Positions 1-8,260 of a stretch of DNA of 64,000 nt are shown piece after piece. This DNA is from DASXKD01 sp963762735. GTDB lineage: Bacteria; Actinomycetota; Actinomycetes; Streptosporangiales; Streptosporangiaceae. The stretch lies in contig CAVXMG010000048.1 of the NCBI GenBank assembly GCA_963762735.1, forward strand, positions 62,001 to 126,000, in the 5' to 3' direction. Within the stretch, counting starts at the first letter, position 1. The number at the start of each line of letters is the position of its first letter. The notes below the pieces were generated by a model, which saw only the letters and a list, made by a program, of their open reading frames with translations, made no database searches and was not told where the DNA came from. The position numbers and the translations under genes were made by a program.

Positions 1-1
1 C

Positions 2-493
2 TTCGCGATCGAGCTGGCGGCTCGGGCAGGGGCCCGGGTGATCGCCACGGCCAGCGGCCCGGAAAAGGCCGAGCTGGCCCGCAAGGCGGGCGCCGCGCAC
101 GTCGTCAACTACAGGGACGCCGATGCCGCGGACCAGATCCGCGCGGCGGCGGGCCAGACCGACCGGGTGATCGAGGTCGCGCTCGGTGCGAACCTGGCCC
201 TCGACCTTGCGGTGGCCAGGCCCGGCTCCATGATCGTCACCTACGCCGCCGAGCCGGCCGATCCGGTGCTGCCGGTCCGTGCCTGCATGACGGCCAACGT
301 CACGCTCCGCTTCGTCCTGCTGTACGGCGTGCCCCGCCCCGTGCTGCGGCAGGCGGCGGCGGATATCACCGCCGCGCTCACCGAGGGCGCGCTGACCGGG
401 CTGCCGCTGCACCGGTTCGGCCTGTCCGACATCGTCGCCGCGCACGAGGCGGCCGAGGCAGGCCCGCTCGGGAAGGTGCTGGTCGCTCCCTGA
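2..493 (+). CDS. NADPH:quinone reductase / zinc-type alcohol dehydrogenase family protein, C-terminal part
   Basis: The reading frame is open from base 2, so the gene starts upstream of the window. The visible 163 residues begin inside the Rossmann domain: beta strand ARVIATASGPEKAELARKAG, then AAHVVNYRD, the usual layout of medium-chain reductases after the GxGxxG turn. The end, HRFGLSDIVAAHEAAEAG followed by GKVLV, is the standard C-terminus of quinone oxidoreductases. The family transfers hydride from NADPH to quinones or enones. Catalytic-domain residues lie outside the window, so the substrate and zinc dependence cannot be judged. Confidence 0.85.
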   Translation, partial: FAIELAARAGARVIATASGPEKAELARKAGAAHVVNYRDADAADQIRAAAGQTDRVIEVALGANLALDLAVARPGSMIVTYAAEPADPVLPVRACMTANVTLRFVLLYGVPRPVLRQAAADITAALTEGALTGLPLHRFGLSDIVAAHEAAEAGPLGKVLVAP

Positions 494-611
494 GCTGCAG
501 GACCTGCCTGGGCACCGGCACGATTTCTCTGCCAAACGACGGCCGGCGCCGCCGGGATCCGCACCGAATCGCGGGTTCCGGGGCGGCCGGCCCCGAGCGG
601 TTCGCGGGTAT

Positions 612-628
612 GATTACTCATTGTAATC
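612..628. promoter_or_regulatory. Perfect inverted repeat upstream of the receiver-PIG-L gene
   Basis: GATTAC (612-617), five bases, then GTAATC (623-628), in an AT-rich island within very GC-rich DNA. A TTGACA hexamer follows at 642-647. Position about 100 bases before the next gene suggests a promoter/operator; the binding protein is unknown. Confidence 0.4.
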
Positions 629-727
629 GAGTTACCACTAATTGACACTCAGGGTGCGCCGGGCGGCATGTCATCCTTCCGCCGGGCGGCAGCCAGGTCG
701 CGCGCTGGGAGCGGGGCGGTAGCGGGG

Positions 728-1855
728 ATGAACAACGGCAGCCAGGGGACGACGGGCCGGATCATGGTCGTCGATGACGATGTGGTCACCGCCCGGTTCA
801 TGACCCACGTACTGGGCAAGCGCGGCGGTTTCGAGGTATGCCACGCTCCCGACGCGCAGTCTGCGCTGGCCATGGCCAGGTCGCAGTCGTGGGATCTGGT
901 CATCACCGACGTGGAGATGCCGGGCATGTCCGGCCTGGAACTGCTGCGTGCGCTGCGTGGGATCTCCCGGGACCTCCCCGTCGCGGTGATCACCGGCCAC
1001 GCCTCGGTGGACTACGCGGTCCAGGCCATCCGGAGCGACGCGGACGAGTTCCTGGAGAAGCCGGTCCACCCCGACGACCTGATCGCGACCGCCACCATGC
1101 TGGTGAACAAGGGCCGGGCGAACAGGAACGCGGCCCGCGACAGCGTGCTCGCCGTCGGGGCGCACCCGGATGACGTCGAGATCGGCGCCGGGGGCACGCT
1201 GCTCGTCCATAGCCGGCTGGGGGACGCCGTCGCGATCCTGACGCTCAGCCACGGCGCGCGGGGCGGCAGCCAGGCAGCCGGGGCCGGGGCGGACGAGTCG
1301 CGGCGGGCCGCCGAGATCATCGGTGCCGACCTGTACCTGGGCGAACTGGAGGACAGCCACATCGGCGAGGGGGCGGACACGATCGCCGCGGTGGCCCGGG
1401 TGGTGGCGCAGGTCCGCCCGACGGTCATCTACACCCATTCCCTGCACGATGTGCACACCGATCACCGCAACGCGCACCGGGCCGTCATGGCCGCGGTCGC
1501 CGCGGTGACCCGGGTGTACTGCTTCCAGTCCCCCTCGGCCACCGTGGACTTCCGGCCGGGCCGGTTCGCGGCGATCGACGCCGACCTCGATCGCAAGCTC
1601 GCGGCCATCGGCGCCTTCGCCGCGCAGAGCCCGGTCCGCGGCTACCTCGACGCGGACGTGATCCGGTCCACGGCGAGGTACTGGTCCCGGTTCGGGGACA
1701 GCAGTTATGCCGAGGCCTTCGAGGTCATCCGGGAGTCCAGCGGGCTGCCCATGCGGCCGCCCGCAGGCACCACCGCGACCGCCACAGCGCACACCGCCGC
1801 TGCGGCGGGATCCGCGCGCGGCCCGGCGGACGCCGTGGCGCACGTGCGGTCCTAA
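728..1855 (+). CDS. Receiver (response regulator) domain fused to PIG-L/LmbE deacetylase
   Basis: Two domains in one frame. Residues about 10-130 form a CheY-like receiver: acidic cluster VVDDD, phospho-acceptor Asp61 in VITDVEMPG, and Lys111 in EKP. Residues about 140-320 form a PIG-L (LmbE-like) zinc N-deacetylase, with the metal motif AHPDDVE near 145-151 and HDVHTDH near 240-246. PIG-L enzymes deacetylate N-acetylglucosaminyl compounds such as mycothiol, teicoplanin-type and GPI precursors. There is no DNA-binding domain, so phosphorylation would most simply gate the enzyme. The start at 728 sits close to the receiver; an in-frame ATG at 668 would add 20 low-complexity residues. No kinase gene is adjacent. 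The substrate is not predictable. Confidence 0.88.
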   Translation: MNNGSQGTTGRIMVVDDDVVTARFMTHVLGKRGGFEVCHAPDAQSALAMARSQSWDLVITDVEMPGMSGLELLRALRGISRDLPVAVITGHASVDYAVQAIRSDADEFLEKPVHPDDLIATATMLVNKGRANRNAARDSVLAVGAHPDDVEIGAGGTLLVHSRLGDAVAILTLSHGARGGSQAAGAGADESRRAAEIIGADLYLGELEDSHIGEGADTIAAVARVVAQVRPTVIYTHSLHDVHTDHRNAHRAVMAAVAAVTRVYCFQSPSATVDFRPGRFAAIDADLDRKLAAIGAFAAQSPVRGYLDADVIRSTARYWSRFGDSSYAEAFEVIRESSGLPMRPPAGTTATATAHTAAAAGSARGPADAVAHVRS

Positions 1856-1984
1856 CCTTTTCGCGACTTATCCGGACCCGGCGGCCAGGCGTGCCCCTGT
1901 TGTCGTACCGCCGCGCCATCATGAGCAGCGTCCGGGCGGCCCGGTGAGCCGCCGGCTGAGGCGGTCACGGCGAACGGGGCCACG

Positions 1985-3202
1985 ATGCGGCTGATCCACA
2001 CGTCCGACTGGCATCTCGGGCGGACCCTGCACGGCGTGAGCCTGCTGGAGTACCAGGCGGTGTTCCTGGACTGGCTGGTCGGGCAGGCCGTCGCGGGCCA
2101 GGCAGACGCCGTGCTGGTGGCCGGGGACATCTACGACCGGGCCGTGCCACCGCTGGAGGCCGTGACACTGCTCGACCGGACGCTCGCCGCATTCGCCGAG
2201 GCGGCCGTCCCCGTGATCCTCATCAGCGGCAACCACGACTCGCCCGTGCGCCTCGGGTTCGGGTCCGCGCTCAGCGAGAGAGCAGGCGTCCACCTGCGGA
2301 CCAGCGTTACCGACATCGATCACCCGGTGATCCTTTCCGACGCCCACGGCGCGGTCGGCATCTACGGCATCCCGTACCTGCTGCCCGACGCGGTCATGGA
2401 CGACCTGGGCGCGGAGCGCTCGCACGCCTCGGTGCTCGCCGCGGCATCCGAGCGGATCCGCGCCGACGCCACCGCCCGCGGGCTGGCGCGCACCGTGGTC
2501 CTCGCACACGCCTTCCTCACCGGCGCGCGGGCCTGCGAGTCCGAGCGCGACATCAGGGTCGGCGGGATCGGCGACGCGCCGGCCGCCGTGCTGGCCGGCT
2601 GCAATTACCTGGCCCTCGGCCATCTGCACGGCCAGCAGCGGGTCCCGGTGCCCGGCAGCACCACCACGGCCAGGTACTGCGGTTCGCCGCTGTCCTTCTC
2701 GTTCTCCGAGCGCCAGGCCAAGTCGGTCACGCTCGCCGAGATCGACGGCGCCGGCCAGGTGACCACCGAACTGCTGGCCACGCCGGTGCCACGGCCGCTG
2801 CGCGAGGTGCGTGGCCGCCTCGCCGACCTGCTCGCCCGGGCCGACGGGGACCTCGCGGACCTGGCCGGCGCCTGGGTGAAGGCGGTGCTGACCGACTCAG
2901 CGCGGCCGATGGCGCCGATGGAACGGCTGCGCGAGAAATGGCCGCACACGATCGTGCTCGAGTTCGACCCGGAAGGGGAGCTGACCGGGGCGGACGCCGA
3001 TCTGGCCCGGCTGGCCAAGGCGGCGGACCCGGTCGAGATCTGCGAGTCGTTCGTCGAATACGTGGCAGGCGTCCCGGCGGACGCGGCCCAGCGCGCGGTG
3101 CTGCGGGCGGTGGTGGAGGCCGCACAGCACGCCGCTGACGACGGTCCACGGCGGGCGGCCGGTGCCGGGCTGCCCGCCCCGGCCCGGGCAGGTGGTGCCT
3201 GA
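1985..3202 (+). CDS. sbcD: Exonuclease SbcCD subunit D (Mre11-like nuclease)
   Basis: Mre11/SbcD family calcineurin-like phosphoesterase, 405 residues. Metal-binding motifs appear in order: HTSDWHLGRTLHG at the N-terminus, AGDIYDRAVPP, ISGNHDSP (catalytic His) and LALGHLHGQQ. The C-terminal cap domain is intact. With SbcC it forms the ATP-dependent complex that opens hairpins, trims DNA ends and degrades palindromes. Its stop overlaps the sbcC start (TGATG), so the pair is translationally coupled. Length and motif order are normal; nothing looks degraded. Confidence 0.96.
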   Translation: MRLIHTSDWHLGRTLHGVSLLEYQAVFLDWLVGQAVAGQADAVLVAGDIYDRAVPPLEAVTLLDRTLAAFAEAAVPVILISGNHDSPVRLGFGSALSERAGVHLRTSVTDIDHPVILSDAHGAVGIYGIPYLLPDAVMDDLGAERSHASVLAAASERIRADATARGLARTVVLAHAFLTGARACESERDIRVGGIGDAPAAVLAGCNYLALGHLHGQQRVPVPGSTTTARYCGSPLSFSFSERQAKSVTLAEIDGAGQVTTELLATPVPRPLREVRGRLADLLARADGDLADLAGAWVKAVLTDSARPMAPMERLREKWPHTIVLEFDPEGELTGADADLARLAKAADPVEICESFVEYVAGVPADAAQRAVLRAVVEAAQHAADDGPRRAAGAGLPAPARAGGA

Positions 3203-6186
3203 TGCGGCTGCACCGGCTGCGGCTCGCGGCGTTCGGGCCCTACGCCACCGAGCAGACGATCGATTTCGACCGGCTCGCCCACGGAGGGCTGTTCCTGCTT
3301 GAGGGCCCGACCGGGGCCGGCAAGAGCACGATCCTCGACGCGGTCACGTTCGCCCTCTACGGCGGCCTGGCCGGTGAGGATTCGGCCGACGACAGACTCC
3401 GCTCGCACTTCGCCGTCCCGGACGCACGGACCGAGGCAGAGCTGGAGTGGTCGCTGCGCGGCGTACGGTACCGGGTGACCCGGAGCCCGGAATACCGGCG
3501 GCCGAAGAAGCGCGGTGACGGGCTGACCACCGAGGCGGCACGGGTGCACCTGCAGCGGCGCGACGGGACGGCCTGGGCCAGCGTGTCGGCGAACAAGGCC
3601 GAGGCGGGTGAGGCGATCACCGAACTGCTTGGCCTCACCCGCGCCCAGTTCACCCAGGTCATTCTGCTGCCGCAGGGCGAGTTCGCGCGGTTCCTGCGCA
3701 GCAGCGACGACAGCAGGCGCGCGCTGCTCACCAGGCTCTTCGGGACCAGCCTGTACGACCGGATCACCGACGGGCTGTGCACGCTGCGGACCGAGGCCAC
3801 CAGGACCAGGGAGCGGGCGGACCGTGCGATCTGCGACGCGGTATCGGCGGCGGCCGAGGCGGCCGGGCTGGACGCCGCGGGCCGCGCGGAGTTGCTGGCC
3901 GCCTCGCGCGACGACCGGCACACCCAGCTGAAGGAACTCGACGAGAGCCTGGCGGGGGCCATTGCCGTCACCGGTGCCGCGCTCGAGGCCGCCGTTGGTG
4001 CGCTGGGCGCCGCGCAGGCGCAAGACGAGGAGGCCAGGCGGCAGGCAGTCCTGATGACCCGGCTGACCCAGGCGCTCACGGAACTGCGGGCACATGCCGA
4101 TACCCGGCCCGAACACGACCGGCAGGCGGCCCGGCTGGCCGATGCCAGGCACGCCGAGCCGGTGCGGCCACTGCTCGGGCTGCTCGCCGAGGCTGCCGCG
4201 GCCGCGGCAGCGGCGTCCGCGGATCTGGCTGGCCTGCTGCCAGAGCCCGGCGAGGACGCGCTCGCCGGGCGGGGTGGCGCCGACGCGGCCGCCCGGGCCG
4301 AAGCCGCCGAGGCCGCCGCCGCTGGGCTGCAGCACGACGCGGACGACGAACAGGGCCTGCCCGGGCGGGAGAACGAACTGGACCGGCTGGAACAGGACGC
4401 GGCCCGTGCCGAGGAACGCGTCGCCACCCTGGAACGGGCCCGGCAGGATCTTCCAGATCGCATCGCCACGCTGGAAACGCGGCTCGCCGAGGCGGGTACC
4501 ACCGCGGCCGGGCTGAGCGCGGCGGCGCAGCATCTGGAAGCCGTACACCGGCGCATGGGCGCCGCGGCCCGGCTCGCCGAACTGGAGCCCCGGCTGGCCG
4601 AGCTCGACGAGGCACGACTGGCCGCGATCGAGGCCCATCACCGGCTGGTGGACGAACATCAGCACCTGCTGGACACCCGGCTGGCCGGCATCGCGGCGGA
4701 ACTGGCTGCCGGGCTGGCCGAGGGCAGCCCGTGCCGGGTGTGTGGCTCGCCTGCGCACCCGGAACCGGCCCTGGCCTGCGGGCAGACGGTGTCGGCCGAG
4801 GAGGTGGAGGAAGCCAGGCAGCGGCGTGAGGCCGCGGACGCGCAGCGGGCCGAGGCGGAAAGCGAACACACCGCCGTTGCCGTCGAGGCCGCCGGGTGCG
4901 CGGCGGTGGCGGAGGGGTGCAGCGCGGCCGCCCTGGCCGCCGAGGCCGAGGTCCTGGCCGGTCAGGTCGATCAAGCCGAGGCGGCCGCCGAAGACGCGCT
5001 CCGCCTGGAGCGGGAAATCGCCGACGCGCGGGCCGAAGCCGAACATCTGGGCCTGGAACTGCGCGAAGCAGCGGCAGCGGCAGCGGCGGCCAAGGCCCGG
5101 GCGGTCCGGGCCGCGGCCGACGTGGCCGCACTGCGGGGGCGGCTGCGGGAGGCCGCACAGGGTCATGCGTCGGTAGCGGCGCGGCAGGCAGCCCTGCGCG
5201 ACGGCGCGGCCCGCGAACGCGCCCTGGCCGCGGCACTCGACCGCGTCGCCGACTGCCTGGCGGCGCAGGCCACGGCGCGGGGCCGGGTGGACGCCGAATC
5301 GACGGCGCGGGGCTTCGCCACGCCGGACGAAGCCGCGTCGGCCGTGCTCACCAGCCAGGAGCAGGCCGCGCTCGCCGCCGGCCTCCGGTCCTGGGAGGAG
5401 CGGCTGGACCGGCTCACCGCCGCGGTGGACGCGCCCGACCTGGCGAGCCTGGACCCAGGGGGCGCGGAACAGGCCGCGGCGCGCGCGGAACAGGCCGCGG
5501 CGGTGGTGGGCCGCGCGCGGGACGCTGAGCGGGAGGCGCGCGAGGCCAGCCAGGGCGCATCCGCCAGGGCCGGGCGCTTCGCCCAGCGCAGCGGCGACCT
5601 GATGGCCGTGGAGGACGACTACGACCGGGTGGCGGAGGAGACCGAGGCGGTGATCCACCTGGCCGGCATGGCCAACGGGACCGAGGGCCAGCGCCGGGTC
5701 GCGCTGACCACCTATGTGCTGCGGCACTGGTTCGGCCAGGTGGTTGCCGCGGCCAACGTGCGGCTGTCGGGGATGTCCTCGGGACGGTATGAACTGAGGC
5801 GCACCGACGAGGGCAGGGCCAGGCGCGACCGCTCCGGGCTGACCCTGGCCGTGATCGACAGGCACACCGGTGAGGAGCGCAGCCCCGCCTCGCTGTCCGG
5901 CGGGGAGACGTTCTACACCTCCCTGGCCCTGGCCCTGGGCCTGGCGGACGTCGTCAGGGCCGAAGCCGGGGGAGTGGACCTCGACACCCTGTTCATCGAC
6001 GAGGGGTTCGGCTCACTCGACTCGGGCACCCTGGACCAGGTGATGGGCGTTATCGACGACCTGCGCGACCGGGGCCGGGCGATCGGCATCGTCAGCCACG
6101 TGGCCGAGCTGAAGGAGCGCGTGCCGGAGCGGCTGGAGGTCCGCCGCCTGGCCGACGGCTCCTCCGCCGTCCGGGTCGTCGCCTGA
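3202..6186 (+). CDS. sbcC: Exonuclease SbcCD subunit C (Rad50-like SMC ATPase)
   Basis: 994 residues with Rad50/SbcC architecture. Walker A GPTGAGKST lies near residue 36. Long Ala/Glu/Arg-rich coiled coils flank a zinc-hook CxxC at Cys511 and Cys514 (CRVCGSPAHP). The ABC signature LSGGE and Walker B DTLFIDEGFGSLD lie in the last 110 residues. The protein clamps DNA and drives the SbcD nuclease with ATP. It directly follows sbcD with a one-base overlap. The coiled coil is extremely alanine-rich, which produces long open frames on the other strand that are not genes. Confidence 0.96.
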   Translation: MRLHRLRLAAFGPYATEQTIDFDRLAHGGLFLLEGPTGAGKSTILDAVTFALYGGLAGEDSADDRLRSHFAVPDARTEAELEWSLRGVRYRVTRSPEYRRPKKRGDGLTTEAARVHLQRRDGTAWASVSANKAEAGEAITELLGLTRAQFTQVILLPQGEFARFLRSSDDSRRALLTRLFGTSLYDRITDGLCTLRTEATRTRERADRAICDAVSAAAEAAGLDAAGRAELLAASRDDRHTQLKELDESLAGAIAVTGAALEAAVGALGAAQAQDEEARRQAVLMTRLTQALTELRAHADTRPEHDRQAARLADARHAEPVRPLLGLLAEAAAAAAAASADLAGLLPEPGEDALAGRGGADAAARAEAAEAAAAGLQHDADDEQGLPGRENELDRLEQDAARAEERVATLERARQDLPDRIATLETRLAEAGTTAAGLSAAAQHLEAVHRRMGAAARLAELEPRLAELDEARLAAIEAHHRLVDEHQHLLDTRLAGIAAELAAGLAEGSPCRVCGSPAHPEPALACGQTVSAEEVEEARQRREAADAQRAEAESEHTAVAVEAAGCAAVAEGCSAAALAAEAEVLAGQVDQAEAAAEDALRLEREIADARAEAEHLGLELREAAAAAAAAKARAVRAAADVAALRGRLREAAQGHASVAARQAALRDGAARERALAAALDRVADCLAAQATARGRVDAESTARGFATPDEAASAVLTSQEQAALAAGLRSWEERLDRLTAAVDAPDLASLDPGGAEQAAARAEQAAAVVGRARDAEREAREASQGASARAGRFAQRSGDLMAVEDDYDRVAEETEAVIHLAGMANGTEGQRRVALTTYVLRHWFGQVVAAANVRLSGMSSGRYELRRTDEGRARRDRSGLTLAVIDRHTGEERSPASLSGGETFYTSLALALGLADVVRAEAGGVDLDTLFIDEGFGSLDSGTLDQVMGVIDDLRDRGRAIGIVSHVAELKERVPERLEVRRLADGSSAVRVVA

Positions 6187-6223
6187 GCGGAATCAACCTG
6201 CCCCGGGCACGGTTGGCACGGAC

Positions 6224-6592
6224 ATGGCTTCAGGGCATCAGATCACGATCAATCCCACCGACAAGCACGTCGAGGTCTTCGTCGGCGGCGAGAAGCTGGC
6301 CTCCTCCGACCGGGCCGTGGTGCTCGCCGAGACCGGCCTTCCTGACCGCTACTACCTGCCGGCGGAGGACGTGCGCACCGACCTGCTGCGGCCCACAAGC
6401 ACCAAGAGCACCTGCCCCTACAAGGGCGAGGCCTCGTACTGGTCGGCCGAGGCCGGCGGCCAGGTTCACAAGGACATCGTGTGGGCCTACCCGGACCCGA
6501 TCCCCGCGGCCGCGGGCATCGCCGGGCTGCTGTGCTTCTGGACCGAGCGGGGCGCCGAGCTGACCGTCGCCAGCCCGCAGCCCGCCCACTAG
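6224..6592 (+). CDS. DUF427 domain protein
   Basis: 122 residues matching the DUF427 family: VFVGGEKLASSDRAVVLAET, YYLPAEDV, then CPYKGEASYW and DIVWAYPDP. The family folds as a small beta barrel of unknown function and is common as single or tandem copies in actinobacteria. It starts 38 bases after sbcC, possibly in the same transcript, but no functional link is known. It converges on the sigma-factor relict with a 2-base gap. Confidence 0.9.
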   Translation: MASGHQITINPTDKHVEVFVGGEKLASSDRAVVLAETGLPDRYYLPAEDVRTDLLRPTSTKSTCPYKGEASYWSAEAGGQVHKDIVWAYPDPIPAAAGIAGLLCFWTERGAELTVASPQPAH

Positions 6593-6594
6593 GG

Positions 6595-7260
6595 TCAGCC
6601 CGGCTCCGCCACGCCGCCCAGCGCCCGGGTCCGCAGGTGAGCGCCGTGACCTTCCGCCTCGAGGGACGCGATCACCGTAGCACCCGCGGCAACGCGCACA
6701 CCGCCCGGGGCGCCGTTCACGGTGGCGATCCGCAGGCTACGGGGCGGGCGCCTGGCCAGGGCGAGCAGCCAGCGCGCCACGTTGTGCGCGCCGCTGGCAG
6801 CCGGGCGGGCCGCGGTGACCTTGCCGCCGCCGTCGGCGCGCCACACCACCTCGGGGTCGAGCAGCGCGACAAGCTGCTGCATATCGCCGCTGCCGCACGC
6901 CGCAGCGAACGCGGCCACCAGCCGCTGCTGCTCCGCCCGGGTGGGCGGGGACCAGGGCCGGCCGTCCTCGACGTGCCTGCGGGCACGGGAAGCGAGCTGG
7001 CGCACTGCCGCCGGGGTCCGGCCGACCACGCCGGCCACCTCCTCGAAGCCGAACCCGAACACGTCATGCAGCAGGAATGCGGTCCGCTCCGCCGGGGACA
7101 GCCGCTCAAGGACCACGAGCAGCGCCATGCTCACCGACTCGTCCAGCGTGACCCGGTCCGCCGGGTCCTCCGCTCTCATGCTCTGCACCAGCGGTTCCGG
7201 CAGCCACGGGCCGACGTAACGCTCCCGGCGCGCCCGGGCGCTGCCCAGCGCGTCCGGGTC
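6595..7260 (-). pseudogene. SigJ/ECF41-type sigma factor lacking region 2
   Basis: The translation carries region 4 (VVLERLSPAERTAFLLHDVF, then EEVAGVVGRTPAAVRQLASR) followed by the SnoaL-like C-terminal domain typical of ECF41 (SigJ) sigma factors. Homology to the linker (RARRERYVGPWLPEPL) continues upstream of the first usable start to about 7255, then stops; an in-frame TGA lies near 7280. The N-terminal region 2, needed to melt the -10 element and bind core polymerase, is absent. A GTG at 7188 could start a 197-residue remnant. It is most likely a dead 5'-truncated gene, though an anti-sigma-like role for the remnant cannot be excluded. Confidence 0.75.
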
Positions 7261-7486
7261 GGTCCGCGTAGCGCAGGCAAGGGTCAGGGCTTGTGCTCAC
7301 GGGGGAACTGCAGCGGTGATCATGATAACAACGAGGTCAGCGATGCGACGGTCTGGGGGAGAGCACATGGGCATGTGCATTCTGTAGCGGCCGGGGAATC
7401 AAACAGGCGTCTGGTTGGTGGGGCGTCCAGGGGGGCTGTCGGGGGGGTGGTGCGCCGGACCTGCTGTCCGGGCTTGCCGCCCCTGG

Positions 7487-8260
7487 TCAGGCGTCGCGGA
7501 GCCGCAGCAGCAGGCCACCGGCCAGCAGCGCCGCCGCGGCCCAGGCCGCGAGCACCCCCAGCCCGGGCCACGGCCCGATGGGCAGCGCGCCGAGGTTCCT
7601 GGTGGCCTGGATGGCCAGGCCCGCGTTCATCGGCGCCCAGCGCTCGACGCGGTGCTGCCACACCGGGTTCAAGATCACATCGCCGAGGACAGGGAAGATA
7701 TAGAGCAGGCCGAGCACAACAGTGATGGCCACGGCGGAATCGCGCAGTGCGGTCGCGGCGCCGAGGCTGAACAGGGCGACCAGCGTGAGATAGAGCACCG
7801 AGCCGGCCGCCGCGCGCAGCGTCGGGCCATGGGCCAGGGACAGCGGCGCGAAACCGTTGCCGGTGGTGAACCCGTTGCCCGGCTCGAGGAGCCGCCCCGC
7901 CAGCAGCGAGGCGCCCACGGCGATCACGCCCACCGCCAGCACCACGCCGGTGACCACGGCCGCCTTGGCGGCCAGCAGGGCAGGTCGGCGCGGCATCGCC
8001 GCGAGCGTGACCCGGATCATCCCGGTGCTGTACTCGCTGCTCATCGCCAGCACCGCCAGCGTGGCGACGGTGGCCTGGCCGAGCATGACGCCGGTGAGGC
8101 TGAGCTTGGTGGTGTCCGCGGTGCAGGAGCCCGGGCACTTCACTATCGCGGCGGCCAGCGCGCTGGCCCCCGCGGTCAGCACGATGGACGCCGCCAGCAG
8201 CCCGGCGGTGCCCGGCGCCGTGCGCAGCTTCGTCCACTCCGCGTGCAGCGCGTGCCTCAT
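7487..8260 (-). CDS. ABC transporter permease (ABC-2 type), second subunit
   Basis: 257 residues beginning MRHALHAEWTKLRT, the N-terminal cytoplasmic signature of actinobacterial ABC-2 permeases, followed by about six hydrophobic segments (for example LLAASIVLTAGASALAAAI and AVITVVL-type stretches). The conserved motif SSEYSTGMIRVTLAAMPRR follows the second membrane segment, as in export permeases. The start overlaps the stop of the upstream permease (ATGA), so the two are coupled. With 9894-10823 it should form an efflux system for a lipophilic or peptide substrate, unknown here. Confidence 0.88.
   Translation of the reverse strand: MRHALHAEWTKLRTAPGTAGLLAASIVLTAGASALAAAIVKCPGSCTADTTKLSLTGVMLGQATVATLAVLAMSSEYSTGMIRVTLAAMPRRPALLAAKAAVVTGVVLAVGVIAVGASLLAGRLLEPGNGFTTGNGFAPLSLAHGPTLRAAAGSVLYLTLVALFSLGAATALRDSAVAITVVLGLLYIFPVLGDVILNPVWQHRVERWAPMNAGLAIQATRNLGALPIGPWPGLGVLAAWAAAALLAGGLLLRLRDA

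Noticed and set aside
2605..5865. Very long open frame on the minus strand opposite sbcD/sbcC
   Set aside because: It is a mirror of the GC-rich, Ala-rich sbcC coding frame; the translation is Gly/Arg/Pro-rich with no domain, while the plus strand encodes complete SbcD and SbcC.
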